Source of the DNA: Gracilaria gracilis
Taxonomy: Eukaryota; Rhodophyta; Florideophyceae; Gracilariales; Gracilariaceae
Length of the DNA: 64,000 nt
Assembly (NCBI GenBank): GCA_030374805.1
Contig: JARGSG010000041.1
Coordinates: 186,001 to 250,000 of the forward strand
Direction of reading: 5' to 3'
Shown: one piece after another, positions 55,493 through 64,000 of the stretch
How the letters are laid out: every line of letters starts with the position of its first letter
Numbering within the stretch: position 1 is the stretch's first letter
Translations under genes and position numbers: made by a program
The notes under the pieces: model-generated
The model's input: only the letters and a program-made list of their open reading frames with translations
Told to the model about the DNA's origin: nothing
Databases searched by the model: none

Positions 55493-56025
55493 GGTAAGAT
55501 GTCGGAAGCTGAGAAAGCCCTTCAAAATGGGCCCTTGATCGTGTAAGAGAACGCCTTCTACTTGTACTGAATTAGAAGCACTTCCGTTTCTTGTGTGACA
55601 ATGAGACGCGGGAAAGGCAACCTAAGGTCACTACTAAACGGTACTGATACTCAATTGTACACGCCACTCGTTGTACGTCACGCTTACAAATAATAGTATT
55701 GTAACCCGGGCTCATCCTCCATATCTATGCATCCGCGTCCATTCTGAATCGCTAAATCTACGAAGATACTCAAAACAAGGACAACATCAGCTTCATCTAT
55801 GCTTCATATCGAAACTCGCGTCGCATGGATGAGCAAGGCTTTTGTCCGCCTCACATGCTTTTCTCGTTCGTCATCTCGCTATGAAAGCCACGGACGTCGT
55901 CCTTGACACCCCTCAGTTTGGCGGCAGTATGCAGAGGTGGCAGCAGTGGTGAAAGATTCCTACCAATCGAAAACACCTGTGTCAGGCTTCCTCAGCAAAA
56001 CGTCACAAAGTAGATACGCTCCATG
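55493..56025. other. Copia-1 flank, no feature seen
   Basis: This is mixed-composition DNA without a recognised gene or repeat. Confidence 0.4.
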
Positions 56026-56388
56026 AAGATAAAGTTTCATTTCATTTCTCCGTCTTTCTACTCTTCGTTTTGGTGCTGTCTGTATCTGCCGTACTGGCTA
56101 CCAACCAGATTGACCTACCACCCTTTCTTGCAGCATTAGAGCTCCTGGTACGGCTCCCGCACCGGCTCCCGCACCGGCTCCCGCACTGGCTCCCTCGCCC
56201 ACGCCCGCAACCGCATCAGCTCCTGGTACTGGTGGTGACGGAGACGGTTCCAGTATCGGGTCCAACGCAGCCATTGGTGCGAACTCCACGGTTCTGAGAG
56301 GAACTGCGCCAGGTAGTTGTTTTTTTTTGCAGGCGGAGCCAGTACTCTGCCACGTTCCTCGGGACACTCTTCGGCATCTGAGTTAGCG
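56026..56388 (+). pseudogene. Secreted Ala/Pro-repeat protein, probable two-exon gene or remnant
   Basis: A frame without a visible ATG encodes a strongly hydrophobic stretch FSVFLLFVLVLSVSAVLA (about 56050-56103), like a signal peptide. A splice-acceptor-like CCACCCTTTCTTGCAG (about 56117-56132) precedes a frame starting APGTAPAPAPAPAPALAPS and ending in TAG at about 56386. The DNA there has a 12-bp unit (GGCTCCCGCACC) about four times at 56152-56196. This layout parallels the secreted protein at 47940-48230. Start and exon structure are uncertain. Confidence 0.35.
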
Positions 56389-57015
56389 GCGCCCGTACCT
56401 GAACGCCTTGTTCGGAATAAGGTGTGTTGAGAATTAAAATACCTTAAGAACTATTTGAAGAATATCGCCACTTCGCTGCACCCTACGGATGTCTCTTCCA
56501 CTGAAACCATCGCAAGTTAACATGCTCAATAATAGGAACGCACAACTGTGCTCTTAGCATATGGACTCCTAGTTTGAATTCTCCTTGTGTGAGTGACGTA
56601 GGTAGCACTCCCCAGGCGAACTCACAACTCTATTTCAATTACCCAAATGCTACAAGAAAAGTATATTTCGATCGAGAGGTTATGAGCAAGGCTGCCGCCC
56701 TCGACCTGGGGAATGCGGTGAATGGCACAAGCTGAATTACTGTACCGTAATACAAAGGTAGATATTATAGAACTACGGTCACTGAGTTAACTCTTGGTCT
56801 GTGCGCATCTGCAAGGATAATAACTTTAGATAATTCTTCCCTCTGGGTGACCAGTCGCCAGGCGACTCTGAGATATGTTATTCTGCTTTGTCAGATAAAA
56901 ATCAAGTGTGAAATATGTCTTCGCGTTTGGCAGGAAACAATTGTAGCCCATCTATTTACTGTCCGTGGCAACGAACGGATTTAAAAACCATTTTCAGTAG
57001 CGTAATTCGATGCTT
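56389..57015. other. No recognised feature
   Basis: This is a gap between the Ala/Pro remnant and Copia-2. No domain or repeat pair was seen. Confidence 0.45.
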
Positions 57016-57020
57016 GCTAG

Positions 57021-57225
57021 TGTAGCGCGCGGTCGGGGGCAAAAGAGACGGAGATAATTGCGCGCATAGTTGGCCGCCAGCGGGCAGAGCGCCGAGCCGG
57101 ACGGTCGCGCAATTTATTTTGCCAGTGCGACCCACCGGCGCATTGCTGTGCGCCGGGCGTTGCACTGCGCACAAATGACGTGTGTGTGGCGCTCTCGCCT
57201 TGCAAGAGGCCGACCGGTATCAACA
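57021..57225 (-). repeat. Copia-2 3' LTR
   Basis: The element strand starts TGTTGATACCGG and ends CCGCGCGCTACA. A short purine-rich run (GAGGTACGG) precedes it on the element strand as a weak polypurine tract. GCTAG adjoins at 57016-57020. Confidence 0.95.
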
Positions 57226-57698
57226 CCGTACCTCAAGACGAAGCGACTACTCTTCCTACGCCACTTATAAGCATCTAGTTACTGAGCCCAATTCAAAAGT
57301 AAAATATAATATTAGCGACCGAAGAGCAAGGTCTGCAGACACGATTTCTCTGCAAATCTGTCTCTTCTCTGGCATTATCTTGCAAATTCCAAAGGCGTAG
57401 TGCAACAGTCAAAACATAATAGAAATACTTTCATGAATAACACACAACACACATAATTCCACCAGCTACAAGCTGGGGAGTCATTACTTGTTCACACCTG
57501 TAAACTCCAAAACCCAGGTATCATGTAAAAACCCGGTAGGAAGAAAAACACATGTACCTCTGTGGGAAAACGGAGAAGGTTCTGAACCACAAACATTCAT
57601 AAACTATAATTCAGACATTCAAACATGAATCGAACAAAAGAAACGATACAAAATATAACAAAGTAGTTAGTCTAGTCAGTAGATCCCAACAATTCTTT
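57226..57698 (-). other. Copia-2 3' untranslated region
   Basis: It lies between the pol stop and the 3' LTR. It matches the Copia-1 counterpart (48981-49449) in patches such as GAAGCGACTACTCTTC. There is no extra ORF. Confidence 0.6.
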
Positions 57699-60367
57699 CT
57701 AGAATGAGTCAATATGCATCAAGCTGACCACCCTTCTCACTTCTGGGAGGGACGCACACTTTGTCAGTATGTCAGCGATCTGTTGAATTCTTGGGATTTT
57801 ATGGAGCTTAACAATTTGACCTCTCTCCAGGTCCCGCACATGGTGCGTCTTCAAATCGATGTGCTTGTTTCGATCAGATATCTGTGGACTCGTGGTCAAG
57901 GATATAGCAGCCGAGCTATCATTCATGATCTTTGTGGCTTCGAACCATAAATTCTCGCTCCAAGGCTGGATGTGTGCGAATTCAAAATACATCTTTCGTA
58001 TCCACGAAAGGTCTTTCGCGCAAGTAGAGAGAGCGGTATACTTTGCCTCTGCCGAAGAGAGCGCAATTACCGTTTGACGCTTTGATTTCCACATGACAAG
58101 CGCGTCGTTGACGACGATAACGTACCCTGTTGTGGCCTTACGAGTCCCAATGCATCCCTCACAATCGGCTTCAGCGTACGCACAGAGTGAGGCTGGAGAA
58201 ATGGGACGGTTCGCTGGATAATGAAGTCCATAATCCATAGTGCCAGCCAAGTACCTAAATAAGCGTTTGAGCAGCGATGAGTGTCGTTCACATGGGTTAT
58301 GTAAATGCCTTGAGAGCGCTGAGATGGGAAAAGAAAGTTCAGGACGGGTACATACAGAAATGTGAAGTAATGCACCAATCCCTGACCTGTACTCTGCATG
58401 ATTATCTGTCGAAAGAATGACGTCTTCTTCACCAGATGGCAGTACATTGGCAGCCGTAGGGAAAGGTGATCCAACTGCATTGCACTGTTCCATACCGAAC
58501 TTCTTGGGAACTTGTAGTGCATATCCATATTGAATAACCGTAATGCCGGAAGGAGACCGCTGAATATTCCAACCTATGAATGACTTTAGCTCCCAATAGC
58601 GCTTTACATCAAACGTTGCAGACAGTTTGTGTTTGAAGTCATTTAGAAGTTTGGCATTGTTCGCAGCGAATGCGCAGTCGTCGACTATAACAGCCAAGAT
58701 CAGGAAGTTCTCCTGCCCGCGGAACATGGAGACGTGAGAGTCGAGAGCTGATGTCACAAAGGTTCATGATAGCAGAGCTTCAGAAAAGAGGGAACCCCAT
58801 ATTATTCCAGCTTGGACAGCGCCGTAGAGATAAATAAGCAGTTTGCAGACATAGCCTGGCTTCTCCATAATGCCAGTAGAGTTAGAGGGTTGTTCCATAA
58901 TTATCGGAACATCCAGTTTTCCATATAAGTAGGCGTTTGAGATGTCTGCTCCCTCCAGTAAAAGGTTTTGTGAAGCGGCAACTGAGAGAAGAATGCGTAG
59001 TGCTTCATGACAGGCTACTGACGCATAAGTGTTGAACGTATCGAAGTCAATGAAGGGCTTCTGTTTGTCTCCCCGTAGACAGCAGCGTGCCTTCTTCAAG
59101 AACTTTTGCCCGATTTCATCCAACATCTTCTCCTTGAAGACCCAAGTATACGGAACTGGTTTCATCCAGGATTCCCTGGGTATAAGTTCCCAAGTGTTAC
59201 GACGCATGAGTGCGTTCATGTCGCGGTCTATGGCCTCACACCAACCGGGATCTCTGCACGCGTTCTTGAAACTACTGGCAACGTTGGGGTCATACACAGT
59301 TTTCTAGGAAACCCATATATTTGGGAAGTTATGCGCGTTGGTTATCATCGCCTTTACCAGGTGGTCTTCCAAATCCGGACCGTTGTCGGTCTGTGAGGTA
59401 TGGTCCGTCTCCTCTGTCTCCTGTTGGCGAGTTATACCCTCCAAGAGGGTGGAGATATTTGGAAGAGGAGAGGAGTTGACAGCCTTGAAGTCCAGAATAC
59501 GGCAAGTGACGACCGAGTTCTTCTCCGGCACAAACACACGGGAAAGTGTGGTGTCGCTTTGAATGCCCACGAAATGCGCAAAGACAGAACGGGGGAGGAA
59601 CTTCTTTGATGCCACGGTCTTGGACCGATATAGAAAGGCGTAGCCAGGCTGACCAAAGTTCGGAATGTTCGTAAAGTCGATTATAATGGACGGATTCTAT
59701 TCCAGAATTGGTATCCGTTCTTGTGTCTGTGAAGATGGGGCCCTATTTCGGAGCCAGTTGGCATGGTTCATTGCCTCTGCCAAGAAGAAAATGGGCAGTT
59801 TGCTCGCGAAGAGAAGCACAAGAGCCCTGGTCCAATGTTCTTGGATAAGCCTCTCCGCGGCGCAATTAGATTCGGAGGCGTAGGCAGGAGAGTAGACCAA
59901 GACTGTGCCATGATCGAAGCAGAAAGTGTCCAACTCGGTGCTTTTGTGTTCGCCGGCCCCATCCAGGCGAACATTCTTCAAGCGAAACGAGTGGTTAAGT
60001 TCTAGTTCCGATCTGCGTTTGTACCAAGCCAGGTGCTTCAAAACACTAGCCCCTGTCTTGTCCATCAAGAAGAAAACGTCCGACTTGGACGTGTGGTCAT
60101 CCTGTATGGCCATGGCGTAGATTGCACCAGAGAGAGATGGCGAAATCTTTCCCGACAGGTCCATTTGAATAAGTTCCAAGGGACTTGACGTCGAAACGGA
60201 TCGCGCCCGGGCGGTAATTGGGTTCCGTTTCCTCTTGCCTGCAAGGCAAGGAACGCACGTCAACGATTCCAAGATGGAACGATGAAAGTAAGGCACAGAA
60301 TCGAAACACTTGGCAAGGTTCTGGTATCTACTTCGGTGAAGATGACCAGTTTGACAGTGCCATTCTA
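57699..60367 (-). pseudogene. pol: Copia-2 integrase, reverse transcriptase and RNase H
   Basis: One frame covers the region with TAG at 59699-59697, TAG at 59306-59304 and TGA at 58766-58764. LEWHCQTGHLH starts it (GAG-pre-integrase). Integrase has LELIQMDLSGKI, VRLDGAGEHKSTELD and SNCAAERLIQ. RT has GADISNAYLYGKL and catalytic VIVDDCAF (near 58680). RNase H has CAYAEADCEG (Asp and Trp of DADW changed), VIALSSAEAKYTA (Glu to Lys), NDSSAAISL and KHIDLKTHHVRD. Loss of RNase H acidic residues fits an older, unselected copy. Confidence 0.95.
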
Positions 60368-61872
60368 AGCTAGCTCCTGATTGCTGTTACCTGCGTTCAC
60401 AACCATCACTTGTTTGTCGTTTTCAGCGAGGTCCATGACGAAGAGGCCTTGGTTGATTTCCGTTTCCCAATTGATTTCAGAGTTTCTGTTAGGATCCATG
60501 ATGAAACATCCATTGAATGGCCGAATGGTGGAAGTCAACATCACCATGAACTCTGCACTCAGAACGCCAACAGAAAGGATTTTCGACTCAAAGGCAGGCA
60601 CGTGGTAAGCCTCGATGACTGTACCACGGTTCAAAGGTATCCAGACATGACCTTTGCCAACGAGACGAGCTGTTCCTGAGGCAGCCTGAACAGTCTCGAT
60701 TCAATTCGTTCGTAGCGAATGAACGACTTGCGCGAATGGAAGAAGTGATGAGTTGCCCCTGAGTCAATATAGTCTGAGTCCAATTTCGTTTGAGAAAGAA
60801 GAGCGATCTTATTCTTGAACTTGGCCGCATTGCAGTTGAAGCCAGGTGAAAGAGGCGCATCATCATTCCTTTGCACCACATATGAACGAGGCTTGGAGTT
60901 ATGATTTGAGTTACGATTGTCATTTCCATCCCCGCTTGGTGCAAACTCTGAGTTCCAGTTGGATTGACGTTGTCCTCTTTTGCAGGACCCATACTGTGAA
61001 CGACGAGAACCACCGTTGTTGGGATTAGATTGCTGCCGTCCGTTGGAGTTGTGCTGGTTATCATTATTTTCGGACTCCACACGTTTGCGTTTGTAGCAAT
61101 CTCGAGCGTAGTGTCCACGACGACTGCAATAGTAGCAATTGTCATCGAAGCGGCTCTTGGTAGACGAGGACTTGTTACGCCGGTTTCGCTGCTTTCGACC
61201 ACCCTTGTTTGCCGTGTTGGCTTTCGGTTGGGTAATAGTGGAAGTGGACGAAGGAGCGGAGAATGTCGGATTGTTAAGGTTCTTGCGACGAGCCACTTCA
61301 GCTTCGACAGCATTCACAATGGAGTCGAACCCGACATCGGTCAGGTTTGACATCATAGCCAAGGGAGCAAAAGAGTTGGAGAGACTTCGAATGAGTTTGG
61401 AGACTTTGTATTTCTCCAAAAGTTCCTCATCGAAGGTGGAAAGTTCCCCAAATACTTCCAGAAATTTCGCGACGTGCTTGTTCCAGTCCTCGCTGTCCTT
61501 GTGTACTAAAGTATCCATACGATGGCGGATGTTCTGCACAGCTTGGGCGTTGGAGGTTGTGTACACGCGCTGCAGTTTATCCCAGAGATCTTTGGCCGTT
61601 TTGTCATCATCGTCGACAAACGTTCGAACAAGGGCAAGCGGAGAGTCACCGAGGCAAAGCGTGATGGTGCTCTTCGCCTTGACTGACTTCTCGAACCAAG
61701 ATCTCATTTCCCGGTTTGTGGGATTGAATCCATCAGGACGTGGGTCAAGACCGGAGAGAAATGGGTCGTCTCTGCGGAGATACGCCAGAAGATGACGACG
61801 CCAGAAGATGTAGTCGGTTGGGACCTTGAGCTTTGGAAGCCTGCCAAGGAGACCCTCATTTGTGCCCGACAT
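60368..61872 (-). pseudogene. gag-pol: Copia-2 gag, zinc knuckle, protease
   Basis: The frame from the ATG at 61872 is open for 413 codons: LPKLKVPTDYIFWRRHLLAY, VQNIRHRMDTLVHKD, FAPLAMMSNLTDVGFDSIV, CCHC knuckle CYYCSRRGHYARDC (about 61152-61110) and protease YIDSGATHHFFHS (about 60770). A frameshift near 60700 moves the protease C-terminus (LNRGTVIEAYHVPAFESK, LFVMDLAENDKQV) into another frame ending at 60365. Compared with Copia-1 the gag part is intact. Confidence 0.9.
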
Positions 61873-63148
61873 TGAGGCGTCCGGGAAGCGACGGAGAAAA
61901 GTGTATGATCAACCTCCTTCTACGAGATAAGAATATCGCGACCTAAGGGTGTAGGAACGTTTCTTCTTCTCCTTAAACTTCTTCCACTTCTTCGTCTTCA
62001 GGTTCGCCAGTCCCCTACCGGTGGAGGAGGTGTGAAATTGAGGTGTTCCTGGCCCAACCTTGGGAGCCAGGCGATCGATGTAGGACGGGTCCTTGCAATT
62101 ATGCAGCTAGCCCCGCACCAAAACAAACAGACCTTTGAAGGATCTTCCCGCACCTGCAAAGCGGAGGGTAATCCACTTCTTCAAACAAAGAACGAAACAA
62201 AGCGGATTCCAATTACGTAGTAAGGTAATAAGGAGCGTTGTCTTTGTAAAAAAGGAGTGAGCTGCGGCAAGAGAAGAAACACCGCGAGTAACGAAGTCTT
62301 CACAAGAAACTAAAGGAGAGCTCTTTCACGAAGACTGCAAGAAGACGCATAGGAACCAATGGATCAGAATCTCCCAGTAGAATGTATCAGAAAAACTTGT
62401 TCGTCCTGTTCGCATGAACTGAAAGGACAAATTTCAACCAGGTAGAAAATATACCTGGGGTTGCGCGACGAACCAGCTTGACGCGCAGTCGCTCGTGCCT
62501 GGTATAGAGAGGCTTAAAGTTCTTGCGTATGTTGAATCGTCATACGCGCGAAAAATTCAGGACTTCCGTAGAAATGGAAGGAAATAAGCGTAGAAAATGT
62601 TTTGAAAGCGGCGAATGGAAGCCGAGAACATTCAGCGACACTGATAAGCTTCCAAGGGCACGCGAATGGTAACGTTCGTATAGTAGTTTCTCGAAAAGCA
62701 AACCCCTTGATACCCAAAACCATAGGATATCCGCCAACCAGAACCAAGTAAGCGTATAATTGTAACTTGAATATAGTGCCTGGCAAACATGTAGAAGACC
62801 GAGACCAACCAATTAGTACATCGTTATCTCAAATCTGTATAGATGACAACAGTAAAGAAAGAAAAAAAGTAAAGTTTCCTTATCGTGATCGCGTGCAAAA
62901 GACATTCTAAGCCACACGAGATCCACAGACCATGGGAGCCTTTCACTAAGTCAATTGTTCAAGATAGATTGCGCGCGCAGAGCCGTAGCCACAACATACC
63001 TTTGGGCAGGCGAGCCTTGGTATCCGCAACGCGCAATCTGCCAAAGATGAAAGCTTGAGTAGTTGAGCATGGGCGCAATAGAAGCGCGACGGCACGCGAG
63101 GAAAGAAGCGAAGCATGTGTGCAAATGATGGCGGCCCGGAGCAGCGTG
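61873..63148 (-). other. Copia-2 leader
   Basis: This is the 1.3-kb leader between the 5' LTR and gag. A CTT-rich patch lies at 61960-62000, and the rest shows no supported ORF. It lacks the minisatellite of Copia-1. Confidence 0.6.
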
Positions 63149-63166
63149 CCCCAGGCGATGCTACCA
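63149..63166 (-). promoter_or_regulatory. Copia-2 primer-binding site
   Basis: The element strand reads TGGTAGCATCGCCTGGGG straight after the 5' LTR. It differs from Copia-1 (TGGTATCATCG) at the sixth base but keeps the TGGTA start of an initiator-Met-type site. Confidence 0.65.
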
Positions 63167-63371
63167 TGTAGCGCGCGGCCGGGGGCGAACGAGACGGAGG
63201 GAAGTGTGCGCATAGTTGACCGCCGGGGGGCAGAGCGCCAAGCCGGACGGTCGCGCAATTTATTTTGCCAGTGCAACCCACCGCCGCATTGCTGTGCGCC
63301 GGGCGTTGCACTGCGCACAAATGGCGTGTGTGTGGCGCTCTCGCCTTGCAAGAGGCCGAACGGTATCAACA
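63167..63371 (-). repeat. Copia-2 5' LTR
   Basis: It has the same length as the 3' LTR, TG/CA ends and about 15 mismatches. GCTAG adjoins at 63372-63376. It aligns with the Copia-1 LTR in the middle (GCATAGTTGACCG; CTGTGCGCC), showing the two families are sisters. Confidence 0.95.
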
Positions 63372-63376
63372 GCTAG

Positions 63377-64000
63377 CGTCGTGGTTCAACCTGATCTGAT
63401 TACATCCACCAAAGTGCATGGAAACAGGGTTTCGTAGTCATCATTTATGCTCTGCTTTTTACGCCAGCAGCTGCAGAACATGCAAAATTGGTTTACGTTT
63501 TCCAACCAGCGATGTTGCAGGGAGAGTTTGTTTCCAACTGGAGTCACAGTGTCGCTGACGAACGGTCAACACTCACCTCGACACCTTCGCCCTCTGTTTG
63601 GTAGTTAACGGGGGGGGGGGGGGGGGGGGGAGAGAGGGGAATTCACATCTTGAAATTGGCTGCCACCCGGCGGTGGGATAAGAACCACTTTGGGAGGAAG
63701 GAAGCATAACGTCATTGCGAACATGAGCGCTGTTGACTGTAGAAATTGCATGATATCGACTATCGTTTTTGTTGGATCACATATTTCTTCGCCGTCCTTC
63801 TTCCACCAACTTTGTGCAGCACGTCATTCGTAGATAACACTGGGGCAGTGGCGGCCATCGTCGGAGGCAAGCTGTCCCGTCAGGTTCGTAAGGCTTGGCG
63901 AAGAAGAGGGCGCAGGCAGCCAGCAACAGTTCTGAGGTTCTTCCTCTCTGGCGCCTCTTCGGGACTCGCCATGGTGGCAAGCCCTTTTTTTATTGTAGGC
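63377..64000. other. Right edge of window, no recognised gene
   Basis: Apart from the poly-G tract, only a 67-codon Arg-rich - strand frame (63980-63777) is present, without a recognised family. Confidence 0.4.
63610..63630 (+). repeat. Poly-G tract (21 G)
   Basis: An uninterrupted run of 21 G is followed by AGAGAGGGGA. A run this long can form G-quadruplex DNA and is also a known trouble spot for sequencing and assembly, so its exact length is uncertain. Confidence 0.85.

Larger units (their letters stand above)
57021..63371 (-). mobile_element. Full-length Ty1/copia retrotransposon (Copia-2)
   Basis: The element is 6,351 bp with 205-bp LTRs and a perfect 5-bp target duplication GCTAG (57016-57020 and 63372-63376). 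It has the same gene order as Copia-1 and is closely related throughout, but is more decayed: two frameshifts (about 60700 and 60367) and three stops in pol (59699, 59306, 58766). The LTRs differ at about 15 positions by eye, so it is older than Copia-1. Confidence 0.95.

Noticed and set aside
57070-57270. ORFs within the copia LTRs (also 63216-63437, 48767-49039, 55295-55546)
   Set aside because: They are recurrent ORFs produced by the repeated LTR sequence, not genes.

Overview
The window is a stack of transposable elements from a repeat-rich eukaryotic genome. I see no rRNA, tRNA, CRISPR or bacterial operon structure and no ordinary housekeeping gene. A GT-AG intron-like gap sits in one transposase, and almost every long reading frame belongs to a retrotransposon or DNA transposon. 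The mix (YR retroelement, pogo-like and DDE_4 transposases, two Ty3/gypsy lineages, Ty1/copia) and the wording of several proteins recall oomycete genomes of the Phytophthora type, with a red alga as a less likely alternative. Host assignment is inference.

Layout. 1-2967: 3' half of a Ty3/gypsy element (Gypsy-A) with a candidate LTR. 3039-3992: pogo/Tigger-like transposase relic. 5306-8465: second gypsy relic (Gypsy-B). 8566-13090: third gypsy relic (Gypsy-C). Its integrase stops in mid-domain at 13090 and resumes at 24385. The 11,294 bp between are bounded by about 25-bp terminal inverted repeats and an inferred 2-bp target duplication. This insertion holds a complete pogo-like transposon (13265-15410), a decayed large DDE transposase of Plavaka/CACTA type (about 15770-19130, + strand), an opposed unknown gene (22100-19627, - strand) and an opposed gene joining an N4/N6-type DNA methyltransferase domain to a SET-like domain (24012-22576, - strand). 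25630-29000: unassigned remnants. 29069-33735: Gypsy-D, a different gypsy lineage with an intact gag frame and a TATA-box promoter. 33740-34720: gag relic on the opposite strand. 36278-37090: DDE_4 (PIF/Harbinger-like) transposase on the - strand. 40016-44176: tyrosine-recombinase retrotransposon with 214-bp direct repeats. 47940-48230: a small secreted Ala/Pro-rich protein gene. 48775-55487 and 57021-63371: two full-length Ty1/copia elements on the - strand with paired LTRs, perfect 5-bp target duplications and primer-binding sites. Between them is a second Ala/Pro-rich coding remnant.

How it fits together. The nesting order is readable: Gypsy-C is older than the 11.3-kb DNA transposon, which probably carried its modification enzyme as cargo and later received the pogo-like element. 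Copia-1 is younger than Copia-2, with about 9 LTR mismatches against about 15 by eye. Nearly all coding regions carry stops or frameshifts. The exceptions are the Gypsy-D gag frame and the secreted-protein gene. The most notable find is the transposon-borne DNA methyltransferase/SET gene.
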